NCBI RefSeq assembly: GCF_051020975.1 | Contig: NC_135042.1 | Span: 8,765,888-8,829,887 of the forward strand | Length of the DNA stretch: 64,000 nucleotides | Source of the DNA: Osmia lignaria lignaria | Lineage: Eukaryota; Arthropoda; Insecta; Hymenoptera; Megachilidae | Reading direction: 5' to 3' | Part shown: one piece after another, positions 36,301 through 48,495 of the stretch | Layout of the letters: the number at the start of each line of letters is the position of its first letter | Numbering within the stretch: position 1 is the first letter of the stretch | The notes under the pieces: generated by a model | What the model was told of the DNA's origin: nothing | What the model saw: only the letters and a program-made list of their open reading frames with translations | Databases searched by the model: none | Program-made: the position numbers and the translations under genes

Positions 36301-39300
36301 TTTATATATTTCTGAAAGTTTCTCTGCAACACTAGCGTATAAAAAATTAATAGCAGTATTACGTAAACGCATAGATAATGCAACTAATAATGATGGGCAA
36401 GAACGTGATATACTTCTTAAAACAATGAAAAGCCTTCAGTATTGTATGAGATTTGTTGTAGAATCTCGTCTTTTATTCACTGAGTACGTATGTTTCGTTA
36501 CTAATTCTATTAGATTCTTTTTAAACGATTCCTTTTTCTTTTAAATATTTATTTTACAATAGGTTAAATCAAGATGAAGAAGAATTTTCTCAAACGTTAA
36601 CAGAATTATTAAAATCTATTGTTGAACTTATGAGACATGAAACGGATAGTACTTTATTGGTTCAAGGAGCATGCCTTAAATATTTACCAACTACTATACC
36701 TCATTTATTACGAGTCTATAGTGGCAAACAATTGAGTACAATTTTGACTGACTTATTAATTACTTTGCCATCAGGAAGATTGACTAAACAGAAAATGATG
36801 ACAGTAAACGATATTGTTCACAGTCCTCTTTTTCTGAATGCAGAATGTAGAGCAATTTTATTACCTCGAATTACTATTTTGGTTCGAGATTTATTGGAAG
36901 CTAAAGAAGAGGTAAGATACACGATGTTATGAAATATAATGATTATCATTTAAGATTTCATGTGAAGAAAATGAAAATAACTAAATCTATCGATTGTAAT
37001 ATGTATTTTTTCAAATATGAAATTCATTTCTGAGTAATTTGATACGTTTTTATTAAAGCTCCGTTCATGTTAATGTTAACATAATATAGTAAAGCTTGGG
37101 ATCACGTGTATGTACGTCTTATATTTAGGGCATTATAAATTTCATGTATCATTTTTGTCGCGATTGTTATAGTCAAAATGTGAACGGAGCTTTTTATTTG
37201 CGTTTAAAATTTTCTTACATGAACTTACGAATAGTGTCATTATTTGTGCTTTCCGTGCAGCCTGACATCCTTCCGCCACGCACTTTTCTATGAATCTCAT
37301 CAATCTTGCGTTTTTCCCCTTAAACAGGATGTCTTTATTTTGTAGTATATTTAATTGATTTTAGTCATATTAACACTATAAATTTAAAGTAGTACAAAAA
37401 CATTGATGTATTTTTTGTTTATGAAATGAAAGACATCCTTTGTAAAGTTTGAGTACAGCATGAAAATTAAATTGCATTGTTATACTTTGATATAGCATGA
37501 TACAGCGTATCATAAATTGATACGTTTAATTTATCTGAATAAATCCATAAAATATAAATCATTATTCATGTGTCTGTCTCTTCATTTTGATTAGATCATA
37601 AAAAAACATTTATCATTAGAATAACTTTTTAGTCACATCTTGAAGGGCATTGGCAATCTTTTGTAGAAATTCTTGTATTTAATGTAGTTTCTTTGCCCTT
37701 TTACAACTATTGTTCTATTGCTTTAAGCACTGCATCCTTCTTGCATGCAGGTTTATAACACAATTTGTCTTAGGTGATGAGCAGTATTAAGGGAATAACT
37801 TTATTTATATGCATAAATTGGCATTATATTCTAACTAACATAGGGCTGTTTCATTTTTTGTGTTTGGTTTGGTTTTGGTTATTGACCTATAAAGGGGCTC
37901 TCAAGTACGCCTGGAAAAAGCGTGGCGAAGGTAGCCAGGCTGCTCGGCGAAAATCGGCATCGGCTCAACCAACACCGCGGCTACTCTGAAGAGGTAATTG
38001 TTGAAATATACACGGTGAATTTGAATGCATTATTTGCAAGATAATTTTGGATCGATATGGAAATTAACATGTGATGTATTGATTCATCTGTAATAAATAT
38101 TTTACATTAAATTTCCAGGAATGCTGTTAACATTGCTATCTTGTTTAATTATTTTTTTTTTTTTTTAATTATGTTCACGAAGATACTTATTAAAGATATG
38201 TAATAATGTTAATAATAGGAAGAAACGCATTTTTATTTTATGTTGATATAGGTAGAATTGTGTGTCAAGATATTATCTGACATCCTGGAATTAACATTTA
38301 GAAAAGATATAGGAAATACAGTACAGGATGTAAAGGAAATTATGCTCACTGCCTTGAGAACTATTATACAAACTGTTATATCAATGGACAGAGAAAATCC
38401 GCTAGTAGGAAATTTAGTTTCAGTTATGTTAGCAATATTCAGGTAAAAAAAATAGATATTAAACTACAGGTATATGTATAATGTTAAGAGAAAATGATAT
38501 CTAACAGTGTATGCATTTCAGACAAATGACACAACAACATTATGAAATTTATATACATCATTTTAGAACTAAATTTGATTTGCTTGATTTCCTTATGGAA
38601 ATATTATTAGTGTTCAAAGATTTAGTGTCAAAAAGCGTGTTTCCAGGAGATTGGTGTGAAATGATTATGCTTCAAAATAGTATTATTTTAAAATCATTAC
38701 GTTACTTCTCGGGCACTATCAGGGATTATTTCTTTACCGAGTTTGAACAGCAAGCTTGGTCTAACTTTTTTCATTGTGCAATTGCATTCCTGACACAACC
38801 AGCTTTACAATTGGAGATATTTACGCCATCAAAGCGTAATCGTATTGTTTCTCGTTACAATGATATGCGCAGGTACAGATTTATATAAATATTCTTTGAA
38901 CTTTTAAGTATATTTAATTTGCAACGAAAATGAACGGTATGGATGTTGTTAAACTTTACTTCTTTTTTGTTGTTTATAGAGAAACTGCGTTTGAAATACG
39001 GTCAATGTGGTTTAATTTGGGACAACATAAAATATTGTTTGTTCCTTCTCTGGTTGGAGCAATATTAGAAATGGCACTAATTCCAGAGAGTGAATTAAGA
39101 AAAGCAACCATTCCTATATTTTTTGACATGATGCAATGTGAATTTTATAGCTCGCGTATCACTGAAGGATATGGTGATACAAAAAGAGATCCTGCTCATA
39201 TAAAAGCTAATTTTATAGAATATGAAAACGAAATGATCGCGAAATTGGATATTTTGGTATGACATGTTCATTATAAACATGCTTATTTGTTTATTGAAAT

Positions 39301-42300
39301 ATATTTACATAATATCGTAACAGGTTGAGGGAGGAAGAGGAGACGAACAATTTCGTTCACTTTGGATTCAAGTAATGGGTAATCTATGTGAAAAGCACTC
39401 AACTATGCGGGAACAAGGATTACGCTTTGTTGATACCGTAGCTAAACTCATGGAACGTTTATTACAATATCGCGATATTATTCATGCTGAATCACAGGAA
39501 CACAGAATGTTATGTATCGTGAACTTATTAGAATTTTATTCTGAAATAAACAGGGAAGAAATGTATATTAGGTAATCAATACTTTTCTGATAAAGAATTA
39601 ATTTACTTGAAATATTTTCAGAGGCAATCAGGAAATTCTTTTATTAATGTTGTTACGTTTTATGCTATAGATACGTAAACAAACTGTGTGAGCTACATTT
39701 AGAATGTGACAATTACACTGAAGCAGCATACTCCTTGAAATTACATAGTCAATTATTAGCCTGGAGTGATCAACCGTTGCCACCGCTCTTAAAATCACAC
39801 AGGTATATTTATTAGGTTGTTTCATGTAATAATTTGATGAAAAATTTATAATTAAAATATTTTAAATTTTAGATATTTATCATGCCAAACGCATCGTGAA
39901 TTAAAAGAAGCATTGTACAATGATATGATTGAATATTTTGACAAAGGTAAAATGTGGGAATGCGCGCTCGCAGTCTGTAAAGAATTAGTTGCACAATACG
40001 AAGAAGAAACTTTTGATTATTTACAACTTTCAACGTTATTAAGACGCATGGCTAAATTTTATGACTCTATAATAAAACAATTAAGACCTGAACCTGAATA
40101 TTTTAAAGTTGCCTATTATGGTCGAGGACATCCAGCATTTTTGCAAAATAAGGTATTTCATGTAAAATTAACACATACGTTAATATATATATATATATAT
40201 ATATGTGCATTCCTATCGATTATTTAGATCTTATGTTATGTAAGATATTTATTTATTGTAGATATTTATTTATCGTGGCAAAGAATATGAACGCCTTAGT
40301 GATTTTTGTTCACGAACTTTAAATCAATTACCAAATGCAGAACAAATGAATAAGTTGTCTCCTCCTACTCCAGAAATATTGGAATCCAATAATCAATATG
40401 TTCAAATTAACAAGGTAGATCCATTAATGGACGAGAAGAGGCATCGGTTTAGCGGAAAGCCTATAACAGCAGAAGCAGTATTAAGGTGAAAATGCAATAT
40501 AGTATTTATAGCAAGTTATTATCATGAAATTAAAATTTTATTTCAAAATTATATTTAAGGTATCATCGAGTGAATGATGTACAACGTTTTCGGTTTTCAA
40601 GACCAGCACCAAAGAAAGATATAAACATTGCTGTTGGAAATTCTACTAACAAAGAAAAAGAAACAAATGTCGTTAACAATAATGAATTTGCTTCATTGTG
40701 GCTAGAAAGAACAGTACTTGTTACAAGTCATCCTTTACCAGGCATTCTCAGATGTTTTCCTGTCACATCCAGTGAAACTTACTTAGTCAGTCCTCTTCGT
40801 AATGCGATTGAAACGATGGAAGCTACAAATACTGCATTAAGAGATTTGATTATAGCACACAAAGCTGATAATAGTCTTCAATTACATCCACTTAGTATGA
40901 AACTCAATGGTATACTGGACCCTGCGGTAATGGGCGGTATCGACAATTATGAGAAAGCATTTCTCAATGTCGAATACCGAACTTCTCATCCCGAAGAGAG
41001 TTCTGATCTTTTAAAGTTAGAAGGATTGATTGCTGAACAAATTCCATTGTTAGGTATCGGCGTTCAGTTACATAAAGCACGTGCTCCTCCTGATTTGACT
41101 CCGTTTCACCAACGTTTAGAACAATGTTTTACATCATTGAAAAATCATGTTGAGGCAAAATATGGGAAAAGGGTAATTTAAGTTATTGATGAATAAAATA
41201 TCTAATTCAAGGAAACAATTTAATTAAGGAAGAAATTAATCGTTGTATCTATTGCTTATAGACATGTGATTTACAAATTGAGACTTTAACTCATACTGTA
41301 ACAATGCGAAGAACACAAGCTTCGAGAGGCGATAATCATCGTTTATCGGAGTCAAATATAACGAATTCAGAGTAAGTAATAATTCTTGTAGGTAACACTA
41401 TTTGCTGCAAATATTGCTATTATTTGTACTAACATTAATTTCACTCATGTTATCACAATCATTCAATTACGTTGGCTTTGGTATGGGATTATAAATTTAT
41501 TTATTTTTAAATATTATTTGTGTAGTATTGTGAATATTGGTATGCATGTAAAAATAAAATCGACCTAAAAATTAGGACACATAGTTTATGTAAAAAGGAA
41601 TAGAACAGTCTATATAAATACCTCCAATATTGTTTATTATATGTGATTACTTCATAATTATCTCGTTCAGCTGTGGAACTCACTCCAGGGTATCCTCTCT
41701 TACGAGATCCCAAGTTGCAACATTCAAGTCGCTCGCATCATTCAATTTTAACAACAATACACCCTCATCTGGTACTCAAAACATCAGTTTATCAAGGTAA
41801 AAGCATTAGGACAGTAATGTAAGAAAGTAGATATGTATGTGAACATATTAGTAGTCATGTACCACGTATTAACTAATCAATGTATATCAATTTTCAACTT
41901 TCTTCTATAATTCTATAATCCTTTATTCCTATATTCACGAATGAATATTAGAATAATTTATGTATGATTTCAGGAATTTTGCTGTTGGATCTGATAAACA
42001 TAATATCCTATTATCCTTCCTTCGCACCTAGCATTTTTTGTATATGTACACATGTGTATATACATATACAATTTTTGTTGCGTTTAATGCTTTATGTTAT
42101 ACATATCGTAATTTCTCTAAGTTAATATGTTGATTAATTTATTTTATTGTTGAAAGTTATGCTTGGTTCTGTTTTTTTGAAAAAATTTTTTTAAGCAAAT
42201 GTTATTTTTTAAAATATGCTATTAACAAAAAAATAAAAATATTAAAATAGCTACATATGTACATGTATGTTACTAAAATTATATTTGTATATATTACACT

Positions 42301-43333
42301 ATTTTCTTTCATTCTTTTGTGCTATTCTTTATCTGCATGATATTATTTCTTTTATATCACTTTTTATACTACCGTATTTGCTCCTGAATAAAATATCTTC
42401 AATAACACAACCGCTTGTCCTACTAAATAGGTAAATAACGAGCTATATATTTGTACAATATTAGTTCCGTTATTATTAATCGTTTAAATATTCTAATGAA
42501 ATAATATTAACAATAATGTATATTGATACGCAGGAACGCTTCGATACGGTCACATATCCTATCAACAGCATCTCTACAAAAAGCATTAGCAAGCTCAAGT
42601 CCAGGGACGAATAAGAAGAAGGATTCGAAACGAAGAAATTCACGAAAAAGTGATTCAGCTGCGTCTACAAAAAGTGATCAACCAACAAGTCAGTGGTATA
42701 CTACAACAGATTTACCACAAACCACATCGACTCCTGTTATTCCGTTAATGTCCAGTTATCCTAGTACTCCAGTATTTGAACTCCGTCAAGAGGTAAAACA
42801 TTAAGGTTTTTAAGCATGATTAATGGTAATAGAACAAGAAGAAAAAAAATGGAAAAGATACAATTTTTGTGCAGCTAACACCAAAGCGTCCTTTAAGATC
42901 AGAAGTAGAGAAAGAAAGAAGAATAAGTAACCGTTTATCTGGGCAATCTCAACATTATTTAAGAAATATAAATAATGGAATAGATTCAAATAGTTTAGGA
43001 AAAGGGAACAGAGATAGTATTGGTACTACAGATAGTACAGCGTCTGAAGATGATCTACCACCACCTTTACCTGTGAAAACACGCGAAGCTGATTATTGTA
43101 ACCTGCCAGAGGAATTATCTGCTAACTATTGTGGAACGGGAAGTATAAATAGTTTAAACCGATCTTTAGGACAGTGGTCAAAAAGCAAACTTCCAACTCC
43201 TACAGACGATCTTGACGTTCAAACGAAGCCTCCAACACCACCACCTAAACCAAAAAGACCACCTTATAGCTTAAATAAACTCTTGCTTTCTTCTGATATA
43301 GACAAGTTTAGTCAAGATCCGTCCGTAACTTGA
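33308..43333 (+). CDS. mbc: Myoblast city / DOCK1-type Rac guanine-nucleotide exchange factor
   Basis: Complete DOCK180-family gene; with ELMO it activates Rac in cell migration, myoblast fusion and engulfment. Coding exons: 33308-33344, 33758-33999, 34072-34817, 34931-35087, 35158-35328, 35393-35773, 35847-36062, 36161-36483, 36563-36911, 38252-38442, 38522-38872, 38980-39256, 39324-39571, 39671-39802, 39873-40152, 40262-40485, 40560-41172, 41262-41371, 41671-41796, 42534-42792, 42875-43333. Total is 1963 residues, near the fly mbc length. An N-terminal SH3 domain (ILEECGDWYYG) is followed by the DHR1 phosphoinositide-binding domain (IARKMGFPEVILPGDVRNDLY; KNVEVTV), an armadillo-like middle (TLIPESELRKATIPIFFDMMQ-like block) and the catalytic DHR2 domain (FDKGKMWECALA; IYRGKEYER; LNGILDPAVMGGI). 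The tail has proline motifs PPPLPVK and PPTPPPKPKRPP for SH3 partners such as Crk. DOCK1 type fits better than DOCK3/4. Confidence 0.96.
37054..37196. mobile_element. Small intronic MITE
   Basis: Terminal inverted repeats AAGCTCCGTTCA (left 37056-37067) and TGAACGGAGCTT (right 37181-37192) bound a 140-bp unit within a myoblast city intron. Flanking bases on both sides are T/A-rich (TATTA left, TTTA right), consistent with a TA target as in Tc1/mariner-type MITEs. There is no internal coding capacity. Confidence 0.65.
37895..37993 (+). other. mbc: Candidate 33-codon cassette exon of myoblast city
   Basis: A 99-nt GC-rich island (about 58% by eye) lies in a very AT-rich 1.34-kb intron. It is preceded by a T/G-rich tract and AG, and followed by GTAATT. 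Reading phase 0, the phase of the flanking exons (ending AAA GAA GAG and starting GTA GAA TTG), it is open throughout and begins GLSSTPGKSVAKV and ends RHRLNQHRGYSEE. Inclusion would insert 33 residues between LLEAKEE and VELCVKIL, a point where mammalian DOCK1 has no insert. Another frame is also open for most of it, so coding status is inferred. Confidence 0.55.
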
Positions 43334-45100
43334 TCTAAATTATTTTATGATCATTTGTCTTGCCAGTACGTTGAAAGCTGCATATAATAATATTTATATA
43401 TAACATTCACTTTACAATAGGAAGTTAGAAAGTTACCATCCCTTTGTACCTTTTTTGTATAAGCAGAATAATATGTACTAATGCTAAACAAACACCAACA
43501 AGTTGGGTAACACATTTGTGTTAAAATTGCATGAATAATGTGTTCACTCAATTGTGATGTTACTCAGCTTATCTATACTATATATTATAATCTATACACT
43601 AATAATATTATAACATTTGCCTTTAGTCCATCCAGTGGAGAAATGGATAAGCGATATATATCATTAATGGACTGGTGATAAAAGTATAAACATATTTTTA
43701 AAAATTTACAATTTTTATATATTTAACCAGAAATACGTTTCTATCGCAAATTTTTTTATAAACTCATTTATAAAATATAAATTTGAGATTTCTTCGTATA
43801 TACAAGCATCAATTAATATACTGTAAGCATATGTAAATCACAATATCATTCACATTGAAATTTTTAATTCATTAAGGATTTTACTCTCTCTCTATGAGAC
43901 GCACATATAAAGTATGCATAATATACATAGTAAAGAGTTAATATCATAGTTTTAATCATACTTCTATAGATTTTTATATTACATGTTTATATAATTTTCC
44001 TATATAATAATTTTTAACAAATTGTTATTGTTGCTGTTGCTATTTCTTATATTAATCGAAAAATTTAGAAACCTGCTTCTGGATTTCAAATACTTGTCCA
44101 GCATCTGCTTTTGATTGTTGGTTTTGAACTACATATTTAATTTTATTTTTCATAAAGTAATATCATCAATGTTTAATTATTATCCAAGCATTACCAATGT
44201 ATTGTGATTTAATATATTAAGGAAGGATTTGTTTTATATAGCAGTTGACCTAGAGATACCTATAGACTTATAAAATGTTAAATTATTTGAAGATTGGAAA
44301 TAATTTTATATAAGTTTAAAGCATAATCGAATCATCAGTTGCATATTTGATATATAGTAAAATAATGTATACATCAGTGACTTTATATTGCATTTTATAT
44401 CGATATATACACCATGACATTATTTTACAATGAAACAGATTTTAATGTATTATTACAAATTTATATAAATTTATTATAAAACATTACATCAATAATAACA
44501 CCATTACATTTTTAGTATATTTAATATATGTATAACAAATTTATAGTATCAAATCAAACAAAATATTATATATCACTTTTTTCGCAATCATCACATGAGT
44601 CTCATACCAAAGAGATTAGTGCTTTATTTATTTTATTTACTTAGTAAGTTGTATGTATCATTTAAGAAATGTTATATAACATATATTTCTAACAAAGAAA
44701 AGCAAACAAAATCAATCATTTTTTTGTTCTTTTTATTAATAATGAATGGAACATAATTATACACATATAGTTTTAGTTCGCTCTTTAAATTTTACAGTTG
44801 ATAAAAAAAACAAAGTATGTAGTGAATATTTAATGTGCCATTTGTTTCTTTTCCAATGTTTATAAAAATTATTGCATTTAACTTACGGATTACTGTAATA
44901 ACGTTAAATGTCAAAATTGGAATTTATTCGATGTTGTATACAATACATAGTTATTTCTGTACACATTTTATTATTTATTTACTAATGCAATTCTGTACCT
45001 TTTCGCTTTTATATTTAATATATTAAGATATCATATATTTATAATAAAAAAGTTATGTTGTCGCATATACTGATAAAAATTTGATTTCCGTATAATACTT
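43334..45100. other. 3' flanks of myoblast city and the convergent gag-derived gene
   Basis: Very AT-rich, with no gene seen. Both neighbouring genes end into this interval (mbc from the left on +, the gag-derived gene from the right on -), so it should contain both 3' UTRs. Several AATAAA-like signals occur on both strands and none can be singled out. Confidence 0.6.
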
Positions 45101-46337
45101 CTATGAGAGTATACATGAATTCTCTACTGCATCCCCCTCTTTAACATTGGGATTTGCGTGTGCTGTTTGCGTACTTCCCTGTCCATTTATAGGCTTTTTG
45201 AAAGTGGAAAATATTATTAATTTCATCCGTTGTTAAAATCCAAGTATTAAAACAAATTTCTCACCAATGTTGCATTTTGCTGGTAACTTTCATTCTGTTT
45301 ATATTTCAACAAAAAAAATCTTATTGTTACTTTATATTTAAAAAAAGTTATTTAGAATCGTACCGAATGTTCTGGTGTATCAACGTATCTTAAATCCGGA
45401 TAAACTCGGTCACAGGTAGTGGGTAATGGTGCAGTAGGAAACTACAAAAAAATTTCTATAATTATTCTTTTAATCTCTTTTTGTTAACTATAATAAAGTA
45501 ATACTGAATATAAATATGATATAAATAACATACGTTGCATTTATTTGTTTCCTGTCTTTTCTTACTTGAAGGATTGTTTCTTGGACAACAGTAATTGAAG
45601 TGATGAAGTTCATTACAAACTGAACATTTGAAATTCCAAGCAGGACAACAATTGAAAGGATGTTTTTGTTTACATCTCCAACAGTACGAGTTTCCCTTTT
45701 TCTGCTTAGTATCTTCTGAGGAAGCTTGTTGTGTTTGTGTTATAACAACATTATGTTCGTTGTACATTGACACTAATTTTGGCAAATCAAGATTTTGTAC
45801 TTCAAACAACTTTTTCCTGAGTACTTTATCGGTTAAATTGGCAACTACTTTATCTCTAATTAAACTGTCTGTCAACTTCCCAAAATTACAAGTTTCTGCC
45901 TTCCTCTGTAAACAAATATTAGTTGATGTAGTTTACATAAATATAAAAAAAAAAGAAGTACATGGAACTTTGTAAGATTAACTCACTTTTAAGTCAGTAA
46001 TATAAGCTTCAATAGATTCATTTCTTTGTTTGTGCCTAGTAAAAAAGTTATATCTAGCCTCAACTTCATTTACAGGATTAAAGAATCTATCAAGCTTTGC
46101 TAGTAATGCATATATATTATCTCTATCTGCTACATTTTCAAAAACCATTTTCTGTATAACATTTAGACCAACTTCTCCTATGTAGTTTCTCAGAAGATAA
46201 GCTTTTATATCTTGGGATTTATCAATGAAGTTACTAAGTTCCAAGAAGATCATAAAATCTTTCTTCCATCTCATCCAATTTTCAGCCATATTTCCTTTGT
46301 TGGATAATGGACCCGGAGGTTTTATGGTGCCTTCCAT
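45101..46337 (-). CDS. Intron-containing gag-derived (domesticated) zinc-knuckle protein
   Basis: Five coding exons, all joined in phase 0: 46337-45987, 45905-45534, 45441-45364, 45294-45265 (30 nt) and 45193-45101, giving 307 residues. Exons 1-2 encode an LTR-retrotransposon Gag-like region: an N-terminal WMRWKKDFMIFLELSNF helix, LLRNYIGEVGLNV, RYNFFTRHKQRNESIEAYITDLK and LIRDKVVANLTDKVLRKKL. Two degenerate zinc knuckles follow (CWRCKQKHPFNC and CSVCNELHHFNYC). Exons 3-5 add a short Pro/Asn-rich tail beginning FPTAPLPTTCDR. I found no protease, reverse transcriptase, integrase or LTR nearby. Four clean GT-AG introns argue against a recent insertion and for exaptation as a host gene. Its function is unknown. 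Confidence 0.8.
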
Positions 46338-46746
46338 TCCTTTAAATATATAATTGAATCATATAAAAAGGTGTTTGCAAAAATTCAATTTCCTTTTATC
46401 ATGATTACATTGTTTTCATTAATGATAAAATATATAATCTTATCAACCTATTTATTGTAAAAGAATGATTACTGGTTTACAATTATACATATATGTTTTC
46501 AGTATAAATTAAATTTAAAACTACAGTTTTTTAAGTAAATCTAATTAAATTTTAATAAATTTGACTTACCTGACTTTAAAAAAACTTGTATTAAAGTTAA
46601 TTAGAGTAGATCTTCTATATAATAACTGTTCGTAATAACAGAGCTTCTCATATGATATGTTGTCTTGAATAAGAGGGATTCCCACAGTTTCTCAGCATGA
46701 CACAGTATACTAATGACGTAAAAACTCATTGGTCAATTTAATAAGA
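46338..46746. other. 5' flank of the gag-derived gene
   Basis: AT-rich, about 400 bp, and should contain the 5' UTR and promoter of the gag-derived gene. It ends at the first copy of a 16-bp direct repeat that marks the neighbouring retroposon insertion. No LTR-like sequence was recognised. Confidence 0.5.
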
Positions 46747-46762
46747 GACCGTTGCGCTATCT

Positions 46763-47042
46763 CATTTCATTTCATTATAGGTTTCCCCATTTAGAGGTGG
46801 CGTACTCTAGGGACTTTGCATCTGTCCCTTTTTAAATTTAATTCTTTACCGCGCCATTTTCAATTTACATTATTCTGCTTTTCGTGTTACATTTTTCCTT
46901 TGCTCGTTACATTTTCTTTCCTTACATTATTTCCATACTTTTTATTCCTTTTCCCTGTCTATCTCTTGCGCCCCCTTTTAGTCGCCTCTTACGACAGGCA
47001 GGGGATACCGTGGCTGTATTCTAAACCCCCCAGCCACAGGGG
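46763..47042 (-). mobile_element. SINE-like retroposon with 16-bp target duplication, copy 2
   Basis: The direct repeat GACCGTTGCGCTATCT occurs at 46747-46762 and 47043-47058, exactly bracketing 280 bp. Read on the minus strand the insert begins with the conserved head (CCCTGTGGCTGGGGGGTTTAG ... GGCGACTAAAAGGGG) shared with 19281-19352 and ends in an ATGAA-type short tandem tail (46763-46780 region). A long target duplication plus a simple-repeat tail indicates target-primed reverse transcription. Length and lack of coding capacity suggest a SINE or a truncated non-LTR element; I cannot name the family. Confidence 0.85.
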
Positions 47043-47142
47043 GACCGTTGCGCTATCTACGGAAAGTTTTAGATTAATATCTAGAATAGGATGGTATTGC
47101 TGCATAAACTGTTGTTGGACGCAGTATTGTGATATTAGCAAC

Positions 47143-47906
47143 ATGTCGGCCATCGCAGCAGGTGCCAAGCCTTTACACATCTCTCCTTTAATTAAAGTGA
47201 GCATCACTTTTTTTCTGTAATCATTTGTCAAGTGTACTATATTTTAATGTTCATCTGTCATTTGTGTCACATGTATTATGATATTCTTTTGTTCTTCATA
47301 TGAATGTGTTCTCGAGCAAGTGCTTCCAGTTAATTACATAATTTTCATAAAATTAAAGAAGTAATTTTTTGTTAACATTCATTAATATAAGTAATATTTT
47401 GAAAAAAATTTGTTTCTTATCTAACAGACTTTGTAATAGTTCATATTGAACAAGATTTACATATTAGTAATCTCCTTTATTGAATAAAGTAGATGAGTTT
47501 ATAACAGTCACATTTTCATGTCTTAATATGTATGGGTGTCTTTTAACAATAATATTTTGTTAGGTTTCCAGATGGAGTCTATTATTACTTGGTGTTGTTT
47601 ATGGAACAATTCATCAGAAAAGGTTTGAGAAGAAAGAAGCAGTTCTTCGCGAAGAAGAACTTAGATTGAAACCTATCAGAGAGGCTAAACTGGCAGAAGA
47701 AAGAAAGATTCAACAAGAAGGTAAAAAATATAAGAATAATTACCAACAATTAATGAATTTAATAAATTTCATTTTTTGAATAAATATATGGGAGTATCTA
47801 TAGTAAATAATATAAATAAGATGTTAAAATTTTATATTATAAATGTGTGTACATTTTTGTTTCAGCTGAACGACAGATGATAATAGATTGGGAAGGAAAA
47901 AAATAA
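47143..47906 (+). CDS. ATPsynE: ATP synthase subunit e, mitochondrial
   Basis: Small single-pass inner-membrane subunit of the F0 sector that helps dimerise ATP synthase and shape cristae. Three coding exons (47143-47196, 47564-47720, 47866-47906) encode 83 residues, the normal family length. The N-terminus contains the conserved HISPLIKVSRW segment and a transmembrane helix (SLLLLGVVYGTIHQKRF) with a possible GxxxG-like interface. A charged coiled-coil-like tail follows (KKEAVLREEELRLKPI; EAKLAEERKIQQEAE). The start codon lies only 85 bp after a retroposon target duplication, so the promoter either lies within or across that insertion or is very short. AATAAA occurs at 47946-47951. Confidence 0.93.
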
Positions 47907-48080
47907 AAAGAAATCACATCATTATTAGTACACATATGTATCATCAATAAATTAATATCAATTATTTTCTAAACAGAAAGTCAAGTATGGAAGCTTTTGT
48001 TTAAAATCTACAGTAGATATTAAACATACATTTTTCTTTGTATATGTATATGAAATAAAGTGAGTTATGATATACTAAGT

Positions 48081-48290
48081 TATACCGTAGTTCACCTACC
48101 TAAGTTATTCAGAGTCCATAACTACGAAAAGACCAGTTTTCGTTCTTCGCGCATCTCCAGTGCGCATCTTCGCCCTGATTGGCGTTACTCCCAAACGAAG
48201 TAGAAAGCGATTAGCGGAGAGCTCGCTGCGTTCCCCCACCATCTTCCAACCTGCGCGTCGCAGTTATGGACTCTGGTGAACTGTGGTATA
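48081..48290. mobile_element. MITE-like unit with terminal inverted repeats
   Basis: The left end TATACCGTAGTTCACC (48081-48096) is inverted at the right end GGTGAACTGTGGTATA (48275-48290), with two mismatches. A second inverted block, AGAGTCCATAACT on the left (48111-48123) and AGTTATGGACTCT on the right, directly adjoins the first on the right but is separated by 14 bp on the left. The 150-bp interior is GC-rich relative to its surroundings and non-coding. Flanking TA-rich sequence fits a Tc1/mariner-type TA target. Confidence 0.65.
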
Positions 48291-48422
48291 TATAATATAT
48301 CTATGCATTCTTAATATAATATTCAAATTTGTTAAGTACTTACTTTTTATCCTTAAGTAAATATTGTTGAAGTGTAATTTATTTAAAGTGTAATTTTTAC
48401 TGTATGAAGAAAAAAAAATAAT

Positions 48423-48495
48423 CGCCCGAACAGGGACTCGAACCCTGGACCCTCAGATTAAAAGTCTGATGCTCTACCGACTGAGCTATCCGGGC
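48423..48495 (-). tRNA. tRNA-Lys-TTT: tRNA-Lys (anticodon TTT)
   Basis: A 73-nt tRNA gene without an intron. On the minus strand the acceptor stem GCCCGGA pairs with TTCGGGC (one G-T pair), the discriminator is G, the D arm contains TAGCTCAGTCGGTAGAGC, the anticodon loop is CTTTTAA and the T arm contains GGTTCGAGTCC. These include good matches to the internal A and B boxes for RNA polymerase III. A run of eight T residues follows shortly after the 3' end on the minus strand and would serve as terminator. An identical gene is at 63737-63809. Confidence 0.97.
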
